DNA from: Pseudomonadota bacterium
Lineage (GTDB): Bacteria > Pseudomonadota > Gammaproteobacteria > Steroidobacterales > Steroidobacteraceae
Assembly: GCA_021805865.1 (NCBI GenBank)
Contig: JAJZDX010000001.1
Span: forward strand, 275,588 to 339,587
Direction: 5' to 3'
DNA: 64,000 bases
Within the stretch, counting starts at the first letter, position 1; each line of letters opens with the position of its first letter. Under the pieces are notes generated by a model. It made no database searches. It saw only the letters and a program-made list of their open reading frames with translations, and was not told the origin of the DNA. Below, piece after piece: positions 22,392-32,579 of the stretch. Made by a program: the position numbers and the translations under genes.

Positions 22392-23162
22392 TCAAGCGTC
22401 GCGCCGATTGTCTCCCCTGGTGCCCGAGTTCATCTGACTGGAAGCGACTTCGGGACCCTGCATTTGCGCCACGGTCGCCTCGACCCAGGACTGTATCTCC
22501 TGGTTGAGCTGGCGCGGATCACGGCCGGCCGCAGCCACCGGCTTGCCGATCACCACGCGGATCGTGCCCGGCTTCTTGAGCAGTCCCCGCCGCGGCCAGA
22601 AAGTGCCGGCATTGTGCGCCACGGGTACCAGGAGTTTCCCCGTCTCGGCCGCGAGCAGTGTCCCGCTCACCCCGTAGCGGCGGGTCTGGCCGGCGGCCAT
22701 GCGCGTGCCTTCGGGAAAAATGATGATCCAGTCGCCCTCGGCCAGCCGCTCCTTGCCCTGGGCGATGACCTGGCCGACGGCGGAGTGGCCGGACTTGCGG
22801 TCGATGGCGATCGCGTGCGCCTGCCGGATGCCCCAGCCGACCACCGGGACCCAGGTGAGCTCTCGCTTCAGCACCCAGACCTGGCGGGGAAACACGAGCG
22901 ACATCGCGATGGTTTCCCAAGAGGAGGAATGCTTCCACAGCGCGATGTGATTGTCTGCGGGGAGGTTCTCGAGGCCCTCGATCCGATAATCCAGGCGGCA
23001 GGTCCACTTGAGCGCCGTCAGCAGCACCCGCGCCCACACCCTGAGCAGCACGAAGCGGCGCCGGAACGGCAGCAGCGAGCAGGCGATCACGAAAAAGATC
23101 GAATAGAAGAACGTCCACAGGAACAGGAAGGCGGTAAAGACGAGAGAGCCGATGAGCTGCAT
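22392..23162 (-). CDS. plsC: 1-acyl-sn-glycerol-3-phosphate acyltransferase
   Basis: Converts lysophosphatidate to phosphatidate at the inner membrane. It has 256 residues with an N-terminal hydrophobic stretch (LIGSLVFTAFLFLWTFFYSIFFVIACSLL), acyltransferase motif I as KHSSSWETIA, an H-x4-E version of the usual H-x4-D, motif III IIFPEGTR, and a downstream VPVAHNAG. The H-x4-E form is known in many proteobacterial PlsC proteins, so activity is likely. It lies 8 nt after glyS in the glyQ-glyS-plsC run. Confidence 0.9.
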   Translation of the reverse strand: MQLIGSLVFTAFLFLWTFFYSIFFVIACSLLPFRRRFVLLRVWARVLLTALKWTCRLDYRIEGLENLPADNHIALWKHSSSWETIAMSLVFPRQVWVLKRELTWVPVVGWGIRQAHAIAIDRKSGHSAVGQVIAQGKERLAEGDWIIIFPEGTRMAAGQTRRYGVSGTLLAAETGKLLVPVAHNAGTFWPRRGLLKKPGTIRVVIGKPVAAAGRDPRQLNQEIQSWVEATVAQMQGPEVASSQMNSGTRGDNRRDA

Positions 23163-23170
23163 GGTCCGGG

Positions 23171-25357
23171 TCAGCCCGGCAGCCGCGACAGGTCGGCCAC
23201 GCCGGCGAACAGCTCCCGCATGCGGGAAAGCAGGGCCAGTCGGTTGGCGCGCAGCCGCCGGTCCTCGTCCATGACCATCACCGTATCGAAAAACGCATCC
23301 ACCGCGGGCCGCAGGGCCGCCAGCTCGGTGAGCGCACCGGCATAATCGCGTCGCGCCGTGGCCGCCGTCACCGTGCCGCGCAGCGCATCGATGGACTCGA
23401 AGAGGCTCCGCTCGGCCGGCTCCTCGAGCAGAGCCGGATCGACCGCCGAGACCGCGCCCCTCGCCGCTCGCCCGCTGCCTTGCGGCTCGGCCGTCTCCAC
23501 CGGGCTTCGACCACCCGATTTCCGCAGGATGTTGGCCACGCGCTTGTTGGCCGCCGTGAGGCTCGTCGCCTCCGGCAGCCGCAGAAAACCGCTGAGCGCC
23601 TTCAGTCGCTCATCGAAATCCAAGGGCGAGGCCGGCCGTGTCGCGAGCACCGCGTCGAACATCTCCGTAGAGCACGGCCCTGTGACCGCATCGCTCTCCA
23701 GGTAGTGGGCGCGCAGGCGCTCCAGCACGTAGTCGTACAGCTCCCCGGCCACCGCATCGATCGACAAGGACGGCGCGGCCTTGCCCGTCGGCAACGCGAG
23801 CCGCTCGATATCCGACTGCGCGAGGCCGACTGCATGTCGCAACAGCCCCGCCAGGTCGAGATCGAGGCGCTTCTCGAGCAGGATGCGGGTGAGGCCGATG
23901 GCCGCCCGGCGCAGTCCGAACGGATCCTTCGTGCCGCTTGGCTTGCCGCCGATCGCGAATATTCCCGCCAGGGTATCCACCTTGTCGGCGATGGCGATCA
24001 CCGTGCCGGTGCCCGTAAGCGGCAGCGCGTCGCCCGCGCCCCGAGGCAGGTAGTGCTCGCGGAGGGCGGCGGCCACTTCCGGATCCTCGCCGTCGGCGAG
24101 CGCGTAGTGGGCGCCCATGATGCCTTGCAGCTCGGGAAACTCTCCGACCATGGCCGTGAGCAGGTCGCACTTGCACAGGCTCGCCGCGCGCTCCGCCTGC
24201 GCCGCGGACTGTCCGATCGCTGCGGCGACTTCGATCGCCAGCACGCGGATGCGCCGGCTCCGGTCACCCAGCGAGCCGAGCCTTGCCTGGAAAGTGACCG
24301 CATCCAGGCCCTCGATGCGCGCCGCGAGCGCGGTCTTGCGGTCCTGGTCCCAAAAAAACGCCGCATCGGCGAGGCGCGGGCGCACCACGCGCTCGTTGCC
24401 TTCGATCACCTTGGCGGGCTCGCGGCTCTCGAGGTTGGCGACCGCGACGAAACAGGGCAGCAGAGCGCCGTCCGCGCCCTCCACGGGGAAATACCTCTGG
24501 TGATCCTCCAGGGTGGAAATCAACACCTCGCGCGGCAGCGCGAGGAAGCGCGGCTCGAAGCGGCCGGCGAGCGGCACGGGCCACTCGACGAGCGCGGTGA
24601 CCTCCTCGAGCAGCGCCTCGCTGATCAGCGCCTGGCCGCCGAGCCCGGCGGCCGCGGCCGTCACGCGCTCGCGCACCAGCGTGCGGCGGACCTCGAAGTC
24701 CGCAATCACATGGCCGCGCCCGCCCAGCGCGCGCTCGTAGGCGGCGGGACTCGCGATCGCGAGCGGCTTTGGGGCATGAAAGCGATGGCCGCGGGTCAGG
24801 TTTCCCGCCGGGATGCCGAACAGCCTCCCCGGCACAACCCCCTTGCCATACAACATGAGGATCCAGTGCACGGGCCGCACGAATTCCGCATCGCCCGCGC
24901 CCCAACGCATCCGCCGGGGGATGGGCAGCGCATCGAGCGCATCCCGCACCAGGGCGGGCAACAGCTCCACGGTGGCCGCGCCCGGCTTGACCCCTCTGTA
25001 GTAGAGGAATGCGCCCTTGTCCTCCTCGCGGCGCTCGAGCGCGTCCCAGGGCACGCCGCAGCCGGCGGCGAAGGCCTGCGCCGCCCGGGTCGGCTGGCCG
25101 GCTGCATCGAACGCCACATTGACCGGCGGGCCGCGCCGCTCGATCCTCTGGTCCGGCTGGCAGGCCGCCAATCGCCTGACGCGCAGCGCCAGCCGTCGGG
25201 GCGAGGCGAACGATCTGAGCTCCCCATGCGCCAGATCGGCCTTCGCCAGGCCGTTCAGCAGGCCGCTGGCAAACGCCTGCTCCAGCGCGCGCAATGCCTT
25301 GGGCGGGAGCTCTTCCGTTCCAATCTCAACCAGGAAATCGTGCTGGTCGACGCTCAT
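23171..25357 (-). CDS. glyS: glycine--tRNA ligase beta subunit
   Basis: 728 residues, beginning [23 protein letters not shown], the typical GlyS N-terminus. The middle contains the tRNA-synthetase 2f core ([28 protein letters not shown]) and an HD-type segment ([24 protein letters not shown]). The C-terminal anticodon-binding DALR-like part ends near [22 protein letters not shown]. It works as an alpha2-beta2 enzyme with GlyQ; the two genes overlap by 4 nt (ATGA). Confidence 0.97.
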   Translation of the reverse strand: MSVDQHDFLVEIGTEELPPKALRALEQAFASGLLNGLAKADLAHGELRSFASPRRLALRVRRLAACQPDQRIERRGPPVNVAFDAAGQPTRAAQAFAAGCGVPWDALERREEDKGAFLYYRGVKPGAATVELLPALVRDALDALPIPRRMRWGAGDAEFVRPVHWILMLYGKGVVPGRLFGIPAGNLTRGHRFHAPKPLAIASPAAYERALGGRGHVIADFEVRRTLVRERVTAAAAGLGGQALISEALLEEVTALVEWPVPLAGRFEPRFLALPREVLISTLEDHQRYFPVEGADGALLPCFVAVANLESREPAKVIEGNERVVRPRLADAAFFWDQDRKTALAARIEGLDAVTFQARLGSLGDRSRRIRVLAIEVAAAIGQSAAQAERAASLCKCDLLTAMVGEFPELQGIMGAHYALADGEDPEVAAALREHYLPRGAGDALPLTGTGTVIAIADKVDTLAGIFAIGGKPSGTKDPFGLRRAAIGLTRILLEKRLDLDLAGLLRHAVGLAQSDIERLALPTGKAAPSLSIDAVAGELYDYVLERLRAHYLESDAVTGPCSTEMFDAVLATRPASPLDFDERLKALSGFLRLPEATSLTAANKRVANILRKSGGRSPVETAEPQGSGRAARGAVSAVDPALLEEPAERSLFESIDALRGTVTAATARRDYAGALTELAALRPAVDAFFDTVMVMDEDRRLRANRLALLSRMRELFAGVADLSRLPG

Positions 25358-26319
25358 GCGTCGGCCCTCACAGGGGCCGCGCCGGAGCCGTCCCCGATGC
25401 CGCCGCCCGCGGCTCGCCGGCCCTGAAGCATCGGAAAGCCCAATGCCTGGCGGCGGTCGTAATAGGCGCGCGCCACGCCGCTCGCCAGCGCGCGCATGCG
25501 CAGGATGTAGCGCTGGCGCTCGGTCACGGAAATCGCCCGCCGTGCATCGAGCAGGTTGAACGTGTGCGAGGCCTTGAGCACCTGCTCATAGGCCGGCAAC
25601 GGCAGTCCCTGCTCAAGCAGCGCCCGGCAGGCGCGCTCATGGTCCTCGAAATGGCGGAACAGCGTCGGAACGTCGGCGAGCTCGAAGTCGTATTTCGATT
25701 GCTCCACCTCGTTCTGGTGAAACACGTCGCCATAGGTCATTCTGCCGAGCGGGCCATCGGTCCACACGATGTCGTACAGGCTCTCGACCCCCTGCAGGTA
25801 CATGGCCAGCCGCTCCAGGCCATAGGTGATCTCGCCGGTGACCGGCCGGCAGTCGAGGCCGCCAACTTGTTGGAAGTAGGTGAACTGGGTGATTTCCATC
25901 CCGTTGAGCCACACTTCCCAGCCGAGCCCCCAGGCCCCTAGCGTCGGGGACTCCCAATTGTCCTCGACGAAGCGCACGTCGTGCACCAGCGGGTCGAGGC
26001 CGAGGGCGCGCAGGCTCCCGAGGTACTGCTCGAGAATGTCCGCCGGCGAGGGCTTGATGACGACCTGAAACTGGTAGTAGTGCTGCAGGCGGAAGGGATT
26101 CTCGCCGTAACGGCCGTCGGCCGGCCGCCGGGACGGCTGGGCGTAGGCGGCGCTCCAGGGCTCCGGTCCAATCGAGCGCAGGAACGTGGCCGTGTGGAAA
26201 GTGCCGGCGCCGACCTCCATATCGTAGGGCTGCAGCACGATGCACCCCCGGTCGGACCAATACTGCTGCAGGGCGAAGATCAGCTCCTGGAAGGTGCGGG
26301 GCGCGGTCGCGGTCTTCAT
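25354..26319 (-). CDS. glyQ: glycine--tRNA ligase alpha subunit
   Basis: 321 residues. It carries the class II catalytic core: [63 protein letters not shown] and [19 protein letters not shown] at 26319 is the family start. It is the first gene of glyQ-glyS-plsC. The 502-nt gap between it and glnA contains NtrC-type sites oriented to glnA. Confidence 0.97.
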   Translation of the reverse strand: MKTATAPRTFQELIFALQQYWSDRGCIVLQPYDMEVGAGTFHTATFLRSIGPEPWSAAYAQPSRRPADGRYGENPFRLQHYYQFQVVIKPSPADILEQYLGSLRALGLDPLVHDVRFVEDNWESPTLGAWGLGWEVWLNGMEITQFTYFQQVGGLDCRPVTGEITYGLERLAMYLQGVESLYDIVWTDGPLGRMTYGDVFHQNEVEQSKYDFELADVPTLFRHFEDHERACRALLEQGLPLPAYEQVLKASHTFNLLDARRAISVTERQRYILRMRALASGVARAYYDRRQALGFPMLQGRRAAGGGIGDGSGAAPVRADA

Positions 26320-26414
26320 CACCTGGCCAAACGAGCAAAATGGTTCGCGAGTATAGCGAAGGCCTGCCGCTCTCGGGCGGTGCGCCCGAAAGCACGGCAG
26401 ATCGATCCCACGCC

Positions 26415-26429
26415 GCACCATTCTGGCGC
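26415..26429. promoter_or_regulatory. degenerate NtrC-type palindrome (site 0)
   Basis: GCAC-N7-GCGC at 26415-26429; one base off the GCAC-N7-GTGC NtrC core. It lies 31 bp (three helical turns) upstream of the next, better site, a spacing that would allow cooperative binding. Confidence 0.4.
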
Positions 26430-26445
26430 AATTCTGGTCCGATAC

Positions 26446-26460
26446 GCACCATAATAGTGC
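26446..26460. promoter_or_regulatory. NtrC binding site 1 upstream of glnA
   Basis: GCACCATAATAGTGC is a perfect GCAC-N7-GTGC match to the NtrC consensus (TGCACCAAAATGGTGCA) with an AT-rich centre. It is about 85 bp upstream of the start predicted for the sigma-54-type promoter, a normal enhancer distance. The regulator is encoded downstream as glnG. Confidence 0.75.
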
Positions 26461-26510
26461 ATTTATGGATTGACGTTCTCGCAACTATTTGATTTAAAAG
26501 TGCCTGTTGT

Positions 26511-26527
26511 TTGGCATGGCGCATGCA
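26511..26527 (+). promoter_or_regulatory. candidate sigma-54 promoter for glnA
   Basis: TTGGCAT then ATGCA places GG (26513-26514) and GC (26525-26526) exactly 10 nt apart, the -24/-12 arrangement. The element departs from TGGCAC-N5-TTGC at a few positions. The predicted start near 26538 leaves a leader of about 280 nt before glnA. The -12 element overlaps NtrC site 2. Confidence 0.5.
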
Positions 26528-26539
26528 CTATCATGGTGC
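26525..26539. promoter_or_regulatory. NtrC binding site 2 upstream of glnA
   Basis: GCACTATCATGGTGC is a perfect GCAC-N7-GTGC palindrome, 79 bp centre-to-centre from site 1. It covers the -12 region and start of the candidate sigma-54 promoter, so binding here may repress at high NtrC levels, or the true promoter lies elsewhere. Confidence 0.7.
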
Positions 26540-26607
26540 TCCGTCGTTCGAGCTTTTGCCTGGACTGTTTGCGAGGTACTGCACTGCGGCTGACGAACGC
26601 GACCACA

Positions 26608-26744
26608 GAGCGGATTTTCCCCGGGCGCTCCGGACAGGAATGCCTTTGCGCAAGTGCGCGGACTGCCGAGCGGCACACGGCGCGGGGCTGTGCAGTGCGA
26701 TGGCCGGCGCCACGCGCTTGACGGCGTCCCGGGAAAATCCGCTC
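26608..26744. repeat. 14-bp inverted repeat, 137 bp overall, in the glnA leader
   Basis: GAGCGGATTTTCCC (26608-26621) is repeated inverted as GGGAAAATCCGCTC (26731-26744), with about 109 nt between, rich in GC. No clear target duplication was found, so a MITE is not shown; it could be a long-range RNA stem in the leader or a remnant element. The rest of the 26320-26821 gap holds only the NtrC and sigma-54-type sites listed separately. Confidence 0.6.
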
Positions 26745-26821
26745 AAGGGCACGTCTCGATTGCGATCCCGCGGCGCGGCTCGTGAATGGCGCGGGCACCA
26801 CCCTATTTCACCGGAGGCGAT

Positions 26822-28231
26822 ATGACACCGACCGATGTAATCCAGTTGATCAAGGAAAAAGACGTCAAGTTCGCGGATCTGCGATTCACCGACAGCCGCG
26901 GCAAGGAGCAGCACGTGACCATTCCGGCGCGCCTGGTCGATGAGGATCTGTTCCGTGACGGCAAGATGTTCGACGGCTCGTCCATCGCCGGATGGAAGGG
27001 CATCAACGAGTCGGACATGATCCTCATGCCCGAGGCGGACACGGCGGTGCTCGATCCGTTCTTCGATGAGACCACGATCAACGTCCGCTGCGATGTCATC
27101 GAGCCGGCCACCATGCAGGGCTATGAGCGCGATCCGCGCTCGCTCGCCAAGCGTGCCGAGGCGTACCTGAAATCCACCGGCATCGCCGATGGCGCGATGT
27201 TCGGTCCCGAGAACGAGTTCTTCATCTTCGACAGCGTGCGCTTCGGCAACGAAATGCGCGGCAGCTTCTACGCCATCGATTCCGTGCAGGGCGCGTGGAG
27301 CTCCGGATCGGAATACGCCGAGGGCAACATGGGGCATCGTCCGGGCATCAAGGGCGGCTATTTCCCGGTGCCGCCGGTCGACGCCTACCAGGACATCCGC
27401 TCGGCGATGTGTCTGGCGTGCGAGGAGCTCGGCCTGAAGGTCGAGGTGCATCACCACGAAGTGGCCACCGGCGGCCAGGCGGAGATCGGCGTCGGCGCCG
27501 GCACGCTCGTCAAGAAGGCGGACCAGGTGCAGATCCTGAAATACGCGGTGCTCAACGTCGCGCAGCGCTACGGGAAGACCGCCACCTTCATGCCCAAGCC
27601 CCTGGTCGGTGACAACGGCAGCGGCATGCACGTGCACCAGTCGCTGCAGAAGGACGGCAAGGCGCTGTTCGCCGGTGACAAGTACGGCGGGCTCTCGGAG
27701 CTCGCGCTGTACTACATCGGCGGCATCATCAAGCATGCCAAGGCCCTGAACGCCTTCACCAACGCCGGCACCAACAGCTACAAGCGCCTGGTGCCCGGCT
27801 TCGAGGCACCCGTCATGCTCGCCTATTCGGCGCGCAACCGCTCCGCCTCCATCCGCATCCCCTGGGTGTCGAACCCGAAGGCGCGCCGCATCGAGGTGCG
27901 TTTCCCCGACTCGAGCGCGAACCCCTACTTCGCCTTCGCCGCCATGATGCTGGCGGGCCTGGATGGCATCCAGAACAAGATCCACCCCGGCGAGCCCGCC
28001 GACAAGGATCTCTATGACCTGGAGCCGGAGGAGGCGAAGGACATCCCCACCGTGTGCCACTCCCTGGACATGGCGATCGAGCACCTCGACAAGGACCGTG
28101 AGTTCCTGACTCGCGGCGGAGTGTTCACCAACGACGTGATCGACGCCTACATCGGCCTGAAGATGCAGGAGGTCACGAGGTTCCGGATGGCCACGCACCC
28201 GGTCGAGCTGGAGATGTACTACAGCTGCTGA
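26822..28231 (+). CDS. glnA: glutamine synthetase type I (GSI-beta)
   Basis: Makes glutamine from glutamate, ammonia and ATP; a dodecamer. It has 469 residues, the standard length. Visible motifs: [16 protein letters not shown] (N-terminal beta-grasp), [40 protein letters not shown] (ATP site), [23 protein letters not shown], and the adenylylation region DLYDLEPEE with Y398 as probable modification site. The start ATG 26822 follows GGAGGCGAT. NtrC-type sites upstream and the ntrBC genes downstream indicate nitrogen control. Confidence 0.98.
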   Translation: MTPTDVIQLIKEKDVKFADLRFTDSRGKEQHVTIPARLVDEDLFRDGKMFDGSSIAGWKGINESDMILMPEADTAVLDPFFDETTINVRCDVIEPATMQGYERDPRSLAKRAEAYLKSTGIADGAMFGPENEFFIFDSVRFGNEMRGSFYAIDSVQGAWSSGSEYAEGNMGHRPGIKGGYFPVPPVDAYQDIRSAMCLACEELGLKVEVHHHEVATGGQAEIGVGAGTLVKKADQVQILKYAVLNVAQRYGKTATFMPKPLVGDNGSGMHVHQSLQKDGKALFAGDKYGGLSELALYYIGGIIKHAKALNAFTNAGTNSYKRLVPGFEAPVMLAYSARNRSASIRIPWVSNPKARRIEVRFPDSSANPYFAFAAMMLAGLDGIQNKIHPGEPADKDLYDLEPEEAKDIPTVCHSLDMAIEHLDKDREFLTRGGVFTNDVIDAYIGLKMQEVTRFRMATHPVELEMYYSC

Positions 28232-28264
28232 TCGGACAGTGAACGAGACGCGCTCATTCGCCGC

Positions 28265-28293
28265 CGGAGCCTCGTGCCCCAGGGGAGGCTCCG
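28265..28293 (+). terminator. stem-loop after glnA (first)
   Basis: CGGAGCCTC and GAGGCTCCG form a perfect stem around an 11-nt loop, about 35 nt after the glnA stop. There is no T-run, so it may stabilise the 3' end or act with the next hairpin as a processing signal reducing readthrough into ntrBC. Confidence 0.45.
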
Positions 28294-28312
28294 CGGTGGG
28301 CGCCATGGCACC

Positions 28313-28339
28313 CTCGAGGACACAGGAGGTGTCCTCGAG
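28313..28339 (+). terminator. stem-loop after glnA (second)
   Basis: Perfect 11-bp stem CTCGAGGACAC / GTGTCCTCGAG with loop AGGAG. It stands 20 nt after the first hairpin and is also without a T-tract. Together the two structures probably lower transcription from glnA into the DUF4124-glnL-glnG genes. Confidence 0.5.
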
Positions 28340-28473
28340 CCGCGGGAGCGGCGAGACGGGATACCGGGCGTGCAGCCATGAGCCATGGAGGGAGGTTGGG
28401 CCGCCAGGGACGGTTACTTGTCATAAGACCATGGTTTTGTGCCCGGTCGCGAATCGGTCTATGCTGCCTACCC

Positions 28474-29061
28474 ATGCGCGCCACACGAATGACCCTGTCA
28501 CGGCCGCTCGCCCTCGCTGCCCTCGCCTGTCTCGGCTCAGTGGCGATGGCGGGCAACGGCAACCCGGTCACCGTGTACAAGTGGGTCGACGCCCACGGTG
28601 TCGTCCACTACAGCGACCAGCCGCGTCCGGGCGCGCAGAAGCTGCAGATCGCCGGCGCCCAGACCTTCTCGGCACCGCCGGCGGCCGTGCTGCCGACTTC
28701 GCAAGCCCCGCAGGAGTCCGCGCCACGGTCCCGGGGCTATCGAAGCTGCACGATCGCGCAGCCCCACAATCAGCAGATGCTGATGAACGCCTACCGCGCG
28801 ACGGCGATCGTGAGCACGGATCCGCCGTTGCGCCCCGGCAACCGGATTCGCTTGTTTTACGACGGCCACCAGCTCTCCGGTGGCGGCCCCGCTTTCACGT
28901 TTCCGGTGAATCGCGGGCAACATACCGTCTCTGCCGTCGTCGTGGACCGCTTCGGACAGATTCTGTGCGAGACCTCCACGGTGACGTTCTACGTGCACCA
29001 GCCGTCCATTCTCAATCCGCACAATCCGCTCTTTCATCACCCGCCGCCGCCACGGCGCTGA
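28474..29061 (+). CDS. DUF4124-containing exported protein
   Basis: 195 residues from ATG 28474, or 190 from ATG 28489. A signal peptide (LSRPLALAALACLGSVAMA) precedes the DUF4124 motif VYKWVDAHGVVHYSDQPRPG. The rest (about 95-190) resembles an immunoglobulin-like strand set ending in a proline- and histidine-rich tail. A DUF4124 gene between glnA and ntrB is known in other gammaproteobacteria, but its role in nitrogen control is not established. Cell location is probably periplasmic. Confidence 0.8.
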   Translation: MRATRMTLSRPLALAALACLGSVAMAGNGNPVTVYKWVDAHGVVHYSDQPRPGAQKLQIAGAQTFSAPPAAVLPTSQAPQESAPRSRGYRSCTIAQPHNQQMLMNAYRATAIVSTDPPLRPGNRIRLFYDGHQLSGGGPAFTFPVNRGQHTVSAVVVDRFGQILCETSTVTFYVHQPSILNPHNPLFHHPPPPRR

Positions 29062-29097
29062 GCCCGCAGGGGCGCACTGAATCGCAGGGAGGCCGCC

Positions 29098-30192
29098 GTG
29101 GCCTTTGAGCACGGCTTGCCGTCCGCTCTGGCGCATTTCGATCCGGCGGGGCTGCTCGATGCCCTGTCAACCGGGATCATCGTGCTGGATGCGCAGCTGT
29201 GCGCCATCTATGCGAATGTGGCCGCTCAGGACGTGCTCGCCTTCAGTCTCAACCAGGCGCGCGGCCGGCCGTTCACCGATTTTCTGCACGATGCCGACGG
29301 GCTGAAGGCCAACCTGCGCCGGGCGCTCGACACGGGCGCGGGGCTGACCGACCGGGAGCTGATGCTGCGCCCGGCCTCCATGCCGCGTGAGAGCCGCACG
29401 CTCGATGTGACCATCACCCCGGTCGAGGGCCAGGTCACCGGCATACACCTGCTCCTCGAGCTGGCCGACGCCACCCAGCGCCAGCGCATCAGCCGGGAGA
29501 ATGATCTGCTCGCGCGCCTCGATGGCAGCCGCCTCATGATCCGCCAGCTGGCGCACGAGATCAAAAATCCGCTCGGCGGCCTGCGCGGTGCGGCGCAGCT
29601 GCTCGAGCGCGAGCTGCCCGCCGCGGCGCTGAAGGAGTACACGCAGGTTATCATCGGCGAGGCGGATCGCCTGGCCGCGCTGGTCGATTCCATCGCCGGG
29701 CCGGGCCGGGCGCCGCAGAGATCGCTCCTCAACGTACACGAGATCTGCGAGCACGTTTATCGGCTGCTGCGAGCCGAAGCGGGCGAGGAAGTCGTCGTCG
29801 ACCGCGACTACGATCCGAGTCTGCCGAACGCATGGCTGGACCGTAATCAGGTCATCCAGGCTTTGCTCAACGTGACGCGCAACGCGTTACAGGCACTTGG
29901 CCGGCGCGGCCATATCGTGCTGCGCACGCGAGCGCTGGGCAACGTGAGCATCGGCTCGGTGAGGCACCGGCTGGTCGCCACCGTGCAGGTCGAGGATGAC
30001 GGCCCCGGCGTCCCCGAGGAGCTGCGATCGAGCCTGTTCTATCCCTTGGTGACCGGCCGTCCCGACGGCACGGGCCTGGGACTGGCGGTCGCCCAGGAGC
30101 TGGTCTGCCGCAACGGCGGCCTCATCGAATTCGACAGCGAGCCCGGCCGCACCGTGTTCACGCTGCTGTTGCCGTTGGAAGCGCCCCCATGA
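29098..30192 (+). CDS. glnL: nitrogen regulation sensor kinase NtrB
   Basis: 364 residues. An N-terminal PAS domain (LSTGIIVLDAQLCAIYANVAAQ) is followed by the HisKA dimerisation helix with phospho-accepting H153 in LAHEIKNPLGG, then the ATPase with N box (NVTRNALQAL), G1 box (VEDDGPGVP) and G2 (GRPDGTGLGLAVAQ). There are no membrane segments, as for the cytosolic NtrB controlled by PII. The start is GTG with GGGAGG upstream. It overlaps glnG by 4 nt (ATGA). Confidence 0.96.
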   Translation: MAFEHGLPSALAHFDPAGLLDALSTGIIVLDAQLCAIYANVAAQDVLAFSLNQARGRPFTDFLHDADGLKANLRRALDTGAGLTDRELMLRPASMPRESRTLDVTITPVEGQVTGIHLLLELADATQRQRISRENDLLARLDGSRLMIRQLAHEIKNPLGGLRGAAQLLERELPAAALKEYTQVIIGEADRLAALVDSIAGPGRAPQRSLLNVHEICEHVYRLLRAEAGEEVVVDRDYDPSLPNAWLDRNQVIQALLNVTRNALQALGRRGHIVLRTRALGNVSIGSVRHRLVATVQVEDDGPGVPEELRSSLFYPLVTGRPDGTGLGLAVAQELVCRNGGLIEFDSEPGRTVFTLLLPLEAPP

Positions 30193-31631
30193 GCCCCGCC
30201 GTGCACCCGGCGCTTCGCGTCTGGATCATCGACGATGACACCTCCATCCGCTGGGTGCTGGAGCGCGCCTTGCGCAATGGCGGACTGCAGCCGCGTGCCT
30301 TCGACGCCGCGGAGCCCGCGCTCGAGGCGTTGAGGCGCGACGTACCCGATGTGCTGATGACCGACATCCGCATGCCCGGCCGCTCGGGCCTGGAGCTTCT
30401 GAGGAAGATCCGCGAATCTCACCCGCTGCTGCCGGTTATCGTCATGACCGCCCACTCGGACCTCGGCAGCGCCGTGTCGGCCTACGAGGGCGGCGCCTTC
30501 GAGTACCTGCCGAAACCCTTCGACATCGATCAGGCGGTGGCGCTGGTCAGGCGTGCCGCCAGCACCCATCCTCGGGTCGGAGCCGATACGGCCGGCGAGA
30601 CGCGCATCCCGGAGCTGCTCGGCACCGCGCCGGCGATGCAGCAGGTATTCCGCGGCATCGGCCGGCTGTCACGCTCCAGTGTCACCGTGCTGATCACCGG
30701 CGAGTCCGGCACCGGTAAGGAGCTGGTGGCCCGCGCTCTGCACGACCACAGTCCCCGCTCGGGCAAACCGTTCATCGCGCTCAACACCTCGGCCATTCCG
30801 GGTGAGCTGCTCGAGTCGGAGCTGTTCGGCCACGAGCGTGGCTCGTTCACCGGTGCCGACGCTCAGCGCCGCGGCCGCTTCGAGCAAGCCGACGGGGGCA
30901 CGCTGTTTCTCGACGAGATCGGCGACATGCCGGCGCAGATGCAGACGCGGCTGCTGCGTGTGCTGGCGGAGGGAGAATTCTATCGCGTGGGTGGCCAGAC
31001 TCCGATCCGCGTGGACGTGCGAGTGATTGCGGCTACCCACCAGAATCTGCAGGACCGCGTCGCCCGCGGCCTGTTCCGCGAGGATCTCTATCACCGCCTG
31101 AATGTCATCCGTCTGGAGCTGCCGGCGCTGCGCGAGCGGGCCGAGGACATTCCCTTGCTGCTGCGCCACCATCTTCGGGTGGCGGCGAGTGATCTGGGAG
31201 TGGAAACCAAGGCGCTCGCCCGGGATGCCGAGGAGAAGCTGTCGGGCTATCGCTGGCCGGGCAACGTGCGCGAGCTGGTCAACATCTGCCGGCGCCTGTC
31301 GGTGCTGGCACCGGGGAGCGAGATCCATGTGGAGGACCTGCCGCCGGAGATCGGGGCGGCGGACGGGTCCGGCCCGGAATCGGACTGGCACAAGGCGCTC
31401 ACCTCCTGGGCGGACCGACAGGCCGTGAGCGGCCAGGGGACGCTGCTCGAGGAGGCGCTGCCGGCGTTCGAGCGCATCCTGATCCGCGCAGCGCTCCGGC
31501 GCACCCAGGGCCACCGACAGGAGGCGGCCCGTCTGCTCGGCTGGGGGCGCAACACCCTGACCCGCAAGCTCAAGGAGCTCGATCTCGACATCTCGGAGTC
31601 GAGCAACGGCCCGCCGCCGTCAGGGTCTTGA
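30189..31631 (+). CDS. glnG: nitrogen regulation response regulator NtrC
   Basis: Sigma-54 enhancer-binding activator. It has 480 residues: receiver domain with D59 in [12 protein letters not shown]+ domain with Walker A GESGTGKE, the sigma-54 contact loop as GSFTGA (variant of GAFTGA), Walker [12 protein letters not shown], arginine finger region [10 protein letters not shown], and a C-terminal Fis-type helix-turn-helix ([21 protein letters not shown]). Its likely targets are the GCAC-N7-GTGC palindromes before glnA. It is convergent with the dihydroorotate dehydrogenase gene and abuts it. Confidence 0.97.
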   Translation: MSPAVHPALRVWIIDDDTSIRWVLERALRNGGLQPRAFDAAEPALEALRRDVPDVLMTDIRMPGRSGLELLRKIRESHPLLPVIVMTAHSDLGSAVSAYEGGAFEYLPKPFDIDQAVALVRRAASTHPRVGADTAGETRIPELLGTAPAMQQVFRGIGRLSRSSVTVLITGESGTGKELVARALHDHSPRSGKPFIALNTSAIPGELLESELFGHERGSFTGADAQRRGRFEQADGGTLFLDEIGDMPAQMQTRLLRVLAEGEFYRVGGQTPIRVDVRVIAATHQNLQDRVARGLFREDLYHRLNVIRLELPALRERAEDIPLLLRHHLRVAASDLGVETKALARDAEEKLSGYRWPGNVRELVNICRRLSVLAPGSEIHVEDLPPEIGAADGSGPESDWHKALTSWADRQAVSGQGTLLEEALPAFERILIRAALRRTQGHRQEAARLLGWGRNTLTRKLKELDLDISESSNGPPPSGS

Positions 31632-32579
31632 TCAGACCCGGAGGGTGCCGGTCAGCTCCGCGACGCTGCCCAATCCATGCTCGCGCAGATAGTCCGCGAT
31701 GCCGGCGTTGATGCGCTTGCAGACCAGCGGGTCGTAGAAAAGCGCGGTCCCTATGCCGACCGCTGCGGCGCCGGCGATGAGAAACTCGATGGCGTCCCCG
31801 GCCGTCGTGATACCTCCCTGGCCGATGATGGGGATGCGATGCTTGCGCGCCACCTCGTACACGTGGTGCACCTTCAGCAGTGCGATCGGCTTGATCGCCG
31901 GGCCCGACAGGCCTCCCTGGACGTTGCCGATCACCGGCCGTCGCGTGTGCGCGTCGATGGCCATGCCCATCACCGTATTGATGACCGACAGCGCATCGGT
32001 GCCCGCCTCGATGCAGCGGCGGGCGTTCTCGCGGATGTCGGTCTGATTGGGCGAGAGCTTGGTGATGAGCGGCTTGCCGGTCACCCGGCGGCAGGCTTCG
32101 ACCACCTGGGCCGACATGTCGGGGTAGTTCCCGAAGGCGACGCCGCCCTCCTTGACGTTGGGGCAGGAGATATTGATCTCGATGGCATCGATGGGCGACT
32201 GGTCGAACAGGCGCGTGACCTCGGCGTATTCCTCGATGGTCGAGCCAGACACGTTGGCGATGAAGCGGGTCTCCTCGAACTCGAGCTGCGGCAGGATGTG
32301 CCCGATGACCTGCTCGGTCCCCGGGTTCTGCAGCCCGATCGCATTCAGCATGCCCGCGGGCGTCTCGCATACCCGGTGCGGGGGGTTGCCGAGCCGGGGC
32401 GCGAGCGTCGTGCCCTTGAGCACCACCGCGCCGGCGTCGCGGTTCGAGAAGCCTTGAATGCGGGTGTATTCCTCGCCGAAGCCCACGCAGCCCGAGAGCA
32501 GCACGATGGGCGAGGCGAAGTGCAGTCCGCAGAATTTGAGTTTCAGGGAATCAGGCATCGATCCATTATGATCGGTCAT
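31632..32579 (-). CDS. dihydroorotate dehydrogenase, class 1-type catalytic subunit
   Basis: 315 residues of FMN-binding TIM barrel: SPIVLLSGCVGFGEEY, GAVVLKGTTL, NAIGLQNPG, the active-site Cys139 in NISCPNVKEGG (class 1 uses Cys, class 2 Ser), KLSPN, and GQGGITTAGDAIEFLIAGA. Class 1B enzymes pair with PyrK, which is not visible here, so electron transfer partner or exact substrate (dihydroorotate or dihydropyrimidine) is open. The ATG overlaps the stop of the upstream membrane protein gene (ATGA), giving the operon SRPBCC-membrane protein-DHOD. Confidence 0.85.
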   Translation of the reverse strand: MTDHNGSMPDSLKLKFCGLHFASPIVLLSGCVGFGEEYTRIQGFSNRDAGAVVLKGTTLAPRLGNPPHRVCETPAGMLNAIGLQNPGTEQVIGHILPQLEFEETRFIANVSGSTIEEYAEVTRLFDQSPIDAIEINISCPNVKEGGVAFGNYPDMSAQVVEACRRVTGKPLITKLSPNQTDIRENARRCIEAGTDALSVINTVMGMAIDAHTRRPVIGNVQGGLSGPAIKPIALLKVHHVYEVARKHRIPIIGQGGITTAGDAIEFLIAGAAAVGIGTALFYDPLVCKRINAGIADYLREHGLGSVAELTGTLRV

